Assembly: GCF_000829455.1 (NCBI RefSeq)
Contig: NZ_JXAK01000020.1
Span: 38,135-102,134 of the forward strand
DNA: 64,000 bases
From: Gordoniibacillus kamchatkensis
Lineage (GTDB): Bacteria; Bacillota; Bacilli; Paenibacillales; NBRC-103111
Reading direction: 5' to 3'
Part shown: positions 60,432-64,000 of the stretch, in pieces
Position numbering within the stretch: position 1 is the first letter of the stretch
Layout: each line of letters begins with the position of its first letter
The notes under the pieces: model-generated
Databases searched by the model: none
What the model saw: the letters and a program-made list of their open reading frames with translations, nothing else
What the model was told of the DNA's origin: nothing
Made by a program: the position numbers and the translations under genes

Positions 60432-61642
60432 CTAAATATTGGCGGCTTGCTGCTGCGCTGCCGCGGACTTGTCGATGCGCTTGGCGCGCACGAGAAAAGC
60501 GATGGAAATAAGCGCAACGCCGTTGAGCGCGAACACGAACGGAATGGAGATGGCGCTGCCGAGAAAGCCCCCGACCATCGGCCCGATCATTATGCCGATC
60601 TGGTTGGCCGACTGGTTCAGCGAGAACGCCCGCCCGCGGTACGACGGCTCGGTCAGCCGTACGATAAGCGCATTGAGCGACGGATAAACGGCCGCGAAAA
60701 ACAGCCCGTACACGAAGCGCAGCACCCCGAAAGCGATATAATGATGAAACGCGATTTGCAGCAGGTTGCCGATCCCGCCGCCGATGAGGCCGAAGAACAG
60801 CATCCGCCCGTATCCGAACTTCGTCCCCAGCTTGCCCCATTGCGGCGAGGCGAGTGCGGTAGCGATTCCGACTGCGGAAAAAATGATGCCCGACGCCACC
60901 TTCGCATCGTTCGCGTTGACGCCCAGCTTCAACACGTACAGCGTAAGCAGCGGCTCGACGATCATGACGGACATCGAAACGATCGACACCATGCCGAAGA
61001 CGGATATGAGCAGCCGGTTATGGGATAGCTCCTTCAGGTCGCTGATTACGCCGGCGCGCTTGCCCGAGCGCTTGAAGTTCTCTTCTTTCGCGCCGAACCA
61101 GGCGATGAAAAAAGCGAACAGGACGACGCACCCCGCGACGAGAAACGACTCGCGGTTGCCGACCCAGCGGCTGACGAAGCCGCCCACGACCGGGCCGACG
61201 ATGCTGCCGACGGCGTTCGAGGTCGCCATGACGCCGAGCGCGTAGCCCACTTTATTTTCCGGCGTATTCGTTCCTACCATGCGATCGCCGACGGTACATA
61301 GCCGGCTAGCAGCCCTTGAAACAAGCGGACGACGATGAGCTCGTACGGATTATGCACAAAATAGACGATAAAATACAGTATAGCGAGACTTAATCCGGAG
61401 CGGAGCAGCATCGGCTTGCGTCCGTACTTGTCGGCGAGCGAGCCCCAGAACGGGGAGATCAAGGCGCTGGCGAAAAACGTAATGCCGAAAACAAACCCCG
61501 ACCACGTCTCAAGATGGTCGTTCACGCCGAGCTCGTCATGCAGAAACAAAGGCAAAAACGGGATAACGATCGAATACGCGGTGCTGCAAAAAAAGACGCC
61601 CGTCCATAGTACGAGCAGGTTGCGTTTCCAAGAAAAGGACAT
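60432..61642 (-). pseudogene. MFS multidrug-type transporter, single-base frameshift
   Basis: Drug:H+ antiporter-like MFS protein. The N-terminal part contains FWGSLADKYGRKPMLLRSGL (loop 2-3 motif) and LFQGLLAGYVPSAIA; the second part continues MVGTNTPENKVGYALGVMAT through the remaining helices to the stop at 60432. One base is missing near 61278-61283 (ATCGC before ATGG). With it restored the protein is about 403 aa, a full 12-helix transporter. I prefer the ATG at 61642 (GGTGG upstream); an ATG at 61669 is possible. Confidence 0.85.
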
Positions 61643-61763
61643 GCTTTCCACCACTTCCTGTCCGTTCATGTATGGCTGCTAGTCGTATCATATCACGTTC
61701 GGACAGCCGCGGGTGATCACGGTTCGTTGTCACCCGTGAAAGAAAATTTATTTGACACACTAA

Positions 61764-62903
61764 CTAAACCGATTTGATCGCTTGTATGATACCGTTTAAC
61801 AGCTGTTCCGGCATCTCCACATCGGATGAATACGCCGTAGCCGCGACGATAAGCTGCAGGGCGGGAACGACAAAAATCCGTTGTCCGAAAGACCCGGCCG
61901 CATAGAACGTATCGTATTGCTTCGTTTGGCCTTGGACCAGCCCGGGAGCGAGCGGCTTGAGCCACCAAAAATAGCCGTATCCGCCTTGGCTGCCGTCCGG
62001 ATAATTGAGCCATGCGCGCTTCATCAGCGACTCTCGGATCCAGCGTTTCGGAATGACCGTTCTGCCTTCCCACAGTCCTCCCTTTAAGTAGAGCAAGCCT
62101 ATTTTGGCCATATCGCGAAGGGTTAGCGCCATCGCCCAAGCACCGATGCTGTAGCCTTGCGGATCGGAATTCCACAGCACATTCGTGATGCCGAGAGGCG
62201 CGAACAACCGGGACTTCGCATAGTCCAAGAGCGGCTGCCCAGTCGCTTTGTGCAGCACGGCCGACATCAAATGCGCATCGCCGTTGCTGTAGTTATATTT
62301 CGAGCCGGGGGGGTATTGCTGCGGCTGCTCCAAAACAGTCCGAATCCAATCCGGCGAATACATCATCGCTTCCGACGATTGATTGCGGTCATCGGCCCAC
62401 TCCAAGCCCGAAGTCATGCTGAGCAAATGCTTGATCCGGATTTGCGATTTGAGCGGATGCTTGTTCAGCTCCGGAAAAAAATCGGCGAGCCGCTGGTCGA
62501 CGCTTTTCAGCTTACGGTCGGCCAAAGCAATGCCGGCCAGCGCGGACGTGATGCTTTTCGTTACCGAATACATGTTTTGCGGCTTATCGGCGCCTGTTCC
62601 CTCGCTGTAATGCTCGGCCACCAGGCAGCCGTTACGGACGACGGCAACGCTGCGCACTTGGCGCTCACGGAACGCTTCAATCGTCCGCTCGATCGCGGCC
62701 GAATCCATCCCTTGCGCTTCAGGCGACGTTACCTTCCATCCTTCTGTCGGCCAGTATGAAAGCGAATCGGCGTTCGCGGCGGAAGGGCCGGACGTTCCGG
62801 CGGCCTCTGTGTTCGACGTACGCCACGGTTTCTGGTGTCCGCCCCCTGCCACAGCCGGCAGAGCGACATCCAATCCCCTTCCTGCGCGCTTTTTCTTTTT
62901 CAT
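61764..62903 (-). CDS. Serine hydrolase of the beta-lactamase class C/PBP4* family
   Basis: 379-aa hydrolase. The catalytic Ser and Lys are in the SxxK motif of SVTKSITSALAG near residue 115, the Tyr in the YxN motif of KYNYSNGD near residue 205, and a later GSFGQ replaces the KTG-type triad. Members act as esterases or peptidases on cell-wall or secondary substrates. The N-terminus (MKKKKRAGRG followed by a weakly hydrophobic stretch) is not a convincing signal peptide, so the location is uncertain. The PBP-like domain starts near residue 55. No operon partner. Confidence 0.88.
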   Translation of the reverse strand: MKKKKRAGRGLDVALPAVAGGGHQKPWRTSNTEAAGTSGPSAANADSLSYWPTEGWKVTSPEAQGMDSAAIERTIEAFRERQVRSVAVVRNGCLVAEHYSEGTGADKPQNMYSVTKSITSALAGIALADRKLKSVDQRLADFFPELNKHPLKSQIRIKHLLSMTSGLEWADDRNQSSEAMMYSPDWIRTVLEQPQQYPPGSKYNYSNGDAHLMSAVLHKATGQPLLDYAKSRLFAPLGITNVLWNSDPQGYSIGAWAMALTLRDMAKIGLLYLKGGLWEGRTVIPKRWIRESLMKRAWLNYPDGSQGGYGYFWWLKPLAPGLVQGQTKQYDTFYAAGSFGQRIFVVPALQLIVAATAYSSDVEMPEQLLNGIIQAIKSV

Positions 62904-63256
62904 TCCACTCGTTATCCTTCCGATAATAAAAATTTTATGTTTGTCATGTCAACATGTTACTCCTCATATATGAACCGTTTGTGAAGCTAACTTAAAAATT
63001 TGCTGAAAGGAAGCTTAATTTAAGATTAAAAAAAGAACCCTTCGCGGGATCCGTTTGGCTGGAATATGCAGCTAAAACGCTTTGCGGCGCTACCGTTTAA
63101 AGGGCTTGGAAGCGGCTTCGATTTTGCTTGACAAATCCTTATTTGAAAACGGGATTATATGACTAAAATCGATAAGCACGCTCGTTGAATAGCGCACGGC
63201 CCGGAGGGCATGTTAGGAGAAGGATTCACAACGTTGCGGCAGAGGAGGAACCGATC
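62904..63256. other. Intergenic region
   Basis: About 350 bp between divergent genes. A TTGACA lies at 63128-63133 on the plus strand, but no -10 box at a good distance follows it. No RNA gene or repeat is recognised. Confidence 0.4.
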
Positions 63257-63436
63257 ATGAAGAAAGAACAAATTCGCGCGCTGGAGCCGAAATATACCGG
63301 CAATACGCGTCATCTGAGCGAAGGGGAAGCGGCGGCCATCGTCCATGACCCGGCGAATGAAGCGGCCGGCGCCGGTTTGCCGGACGCTCCGTTACTGCCT
63401 CTCGGAGCCGCCACATCCGCCAACCGCAACCCATAA
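63257..63436 (+). CDS. Small hypothetical protein (59 aa)
   Basis: The ATG at 63257 is preceded by GAGGAGG with 8-9 nt spacing, one of the best ribosome sites in the window. The product (MKKEQIRALEPKYTGNTRHL at the start, ALA/PRO-rich at the end) has no membrane segment and no family I recognise. The upstream extension to 63185 lacks a site. Confidence 0.6.
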   Translation: MKKEQIRALEPKYTGNTRHLSEGEAAAIVHDPANEAAGAGLPDAPLLPLGAATSANRNP

Positions 63437-63531
63437 TCAGGCGGCGAAAACGTCTACCGCAGCCCGGCCCTCTGTGCTATACTTTTTACAAAGCGTCAAT
63501 ATGGAGCTGCTATAGGGCAAGGGGGATTTGC

Positions 63532-63756
63532 ATGAAAACGTACTTCGTCCGGCTGTTCGAACGCATCGTCTTCTTGGGATTTACGTTCGGCTTGCTGTGG
63601 GTGCTGTTTATTTTGGCCGATAGAGGCAGCGGAAGCTCGCTGCTCGGCAGTGCGAAATATTATTTTTGGATGGTGCTTCCGCTTGTCGTGTTCGGCATCA
63701 TCTACCATGCGGCGGAGCTTTTGTTCAAGCGGGGCGGCAACGAAGCCGCGGAATAA
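63532..63756 (+). CDS. Small membrane protein (74 aa)
   Basis: Two transmembrane segments: IVFLGFTFGLLWVLFILA (about residues 12-29) and YYFWMVLPLVVFGIIYHAAE (about 43-62), with a positive C-terminus (LFKRGGNEAAE). AAGGGGG lies upstream of the ATG at 63532. It is followed by a strong terminator shared with cbiZ. Family not recognised; some Paenibacillus genomes have similar two-helix proteins near cobalamin genes, but I cannot support a link. Confidence 0.7.
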   Translation: MKTYFVRLFERIVFLGFTFGLLWVLFILADRGSGSSLLGSAKYYFWMVLPLVVFGIIYHAAELLFKRGGNEAAE

Positions 63757-63765
63757 AACGCCCGT

Positions 63766-63809
63766 GCGAAAAGGCCGGATCCCTGTCATCGGGGATCCGG
63801 CCTTTTCGC
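63766..63809. terminator. Bidirectional terminator between the small membrane protein and cbiZ
   Basis: An 18-bp perfect stem, GCGAAAAGGCCGGATCCC (63766-63783) with GGGATCCGGCCTTTTCGC (63792-63809). The cbiZ stop codon lies in the loop at 63786-63788. Confidence 0.85.
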
Positions 63810-64000
63810 ATTCGCGGCTTCGCGCGCATAAGCCTGGTAGCGGCGCCCTGCGTCAAGCACGGCGTCGTAAACGGTGCGGCCGATGAGATAGCCGACTTCG
63901 GTCGCGGTGCCGGCATAGCGGTGCAAAGGGCCGCGGCCTGTGGCCGCGACGAGCACCGCATCGGTCGTCGTGCCCGTGGCGTAGGCGGGCGCGTCAGGCG
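63786..64000 (-). CDS. cbiZ: Adenosylcobinamide amidohydrolase CbiZ (C-terminal part)
   Basis: The 5' part is outside the window; 71 codons are visible. The diagnostic sequence YATGTTTDAVLVAATGRG, followed by HRYAGTATEVGYLIGRTVYD, matches the C-terminus of CbiZ, which cleaves the side chain of adenosylcobinamide to adenosylcobyric acid in cobinamide salvage. The end AREAANAKRPDPR overlaps the terminator. The larger gene probably sits in a cobalamin cluster beyond 64000. Confidence 0.85.
   Translation of the reverse strand, partial: PDAPAYATGTTTDAVLVAATGRGPLHRYAGTATEVGYLIGRTVYDAVLDAGRRYQAYAREAANAKRPDPR

Noticed and set aside
1047..61642. Programmed ribosomal frameshifting as the explanation for the broken genes
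   Set aside because: The sites lack a shared slippery sequence with downstream structure, and the genes belong to families not known to use frameshifting. Simple base loss explains all cases.
1..64000. CRISPR arrays, insertion sequences, prophage or integrase genes
   Set aside because: No regularly spaced repeats, no transposase or integrase motifs and no terminal inverted repeats with target duplications were found by reading.

Overview
The window looks like a chromosomal stretch from a Paenibacillus-like member of the Bacillota (Paenibacillaceae). The support is inferential: strong AGGAGG-type ribosome sites, frequent GTG and TTG starts, many CUT1-type sugar ABC transporters without their own ATPases, large AraC regulators fused to a membrane sensor (YesM/YesN style), and a ribose operon in the Bacillus order rbsRKDACB. 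No plasmid, phage or insertion-sequence genes are recognisable. Almost everything is sugar, sugar-acid and glycoside uptake and catabolism plus the matching regulators.

Layout. 1-2353: minus-strand sugar ABC transporter (binding protein, two permeases), divergent from a LacI regulator (2778). 3945-5229: SRPBCC-ArsR operon and a truncated DUF559-like gene. 5230-12416: repeat-containing intergenic region, then a minus-strand unit read LacI, binding protein (5' end lost), two permeases, Gfo/Idh/MocA dehydrogenase, MFS exporter. 12655-16085: KDG kinase, SDR and cupin, divergent from an RraA-family gene. 16337-17041: DUF421 membrane protein. 17278-19942: aldo/keto reductase divergent from two SDRs. 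20045-25500: LplABC-type transporter with a dehydrogenase and a TIM-barrel isomerase. 25747-29138: aldo/keto reductase and an AraC sensor-regulator. 29319-32144: MFS transporter divergent from an enolase-superfamily dehydratase. 32212-39386: AraC regulator, two GntR paralogues, mannonate dehydratase UxuA and its ABC transporter. 39624-43432: AraC remnant, DinB, DeoD, AraC/PhyH pair. 43600-54045: seven-gene minus-strand unit (Opp/Dpp-type transporter, MgtC-like protein, sulfatase) next to an AraC sensor-regulator. 54214-59990: rbsRKDACB. 60238-60321: tRNA-Leu(CAG). 60432-64000: MFS, serine hydrolase, two small genes and the 3' part of cbiZ.

How the genes fit together. UxuA, the enolase-family dehydratase, KdgK, the SDRs and the FCD-type GntR regulators fit a hexuronate/aldonate route: hexuronate, aldonate, 2-keto-3-deoxygluconate (KDG), KDPG. 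The most interesting signal is a conserved inverted-repeat element found three times (about 15000, 18211 and 30574). Each copy sits between divergent genes of this set, and the end of its right arm lies exactly 18 nt from a -10-like box. It appears to define a sugar-acid regulon whose regulator I cannot identify.

A second window-wide observation concerns data quality or gene decay. Nine genes are broken by eleven single-base losses, and in each case adding back one base per site restores a full-length family member. This looks more like sequence error than biology, so those genes are annotated over their full extent. The binding protein near 11336 is different: its signal peptide and start codon are truly absent from the sequence.
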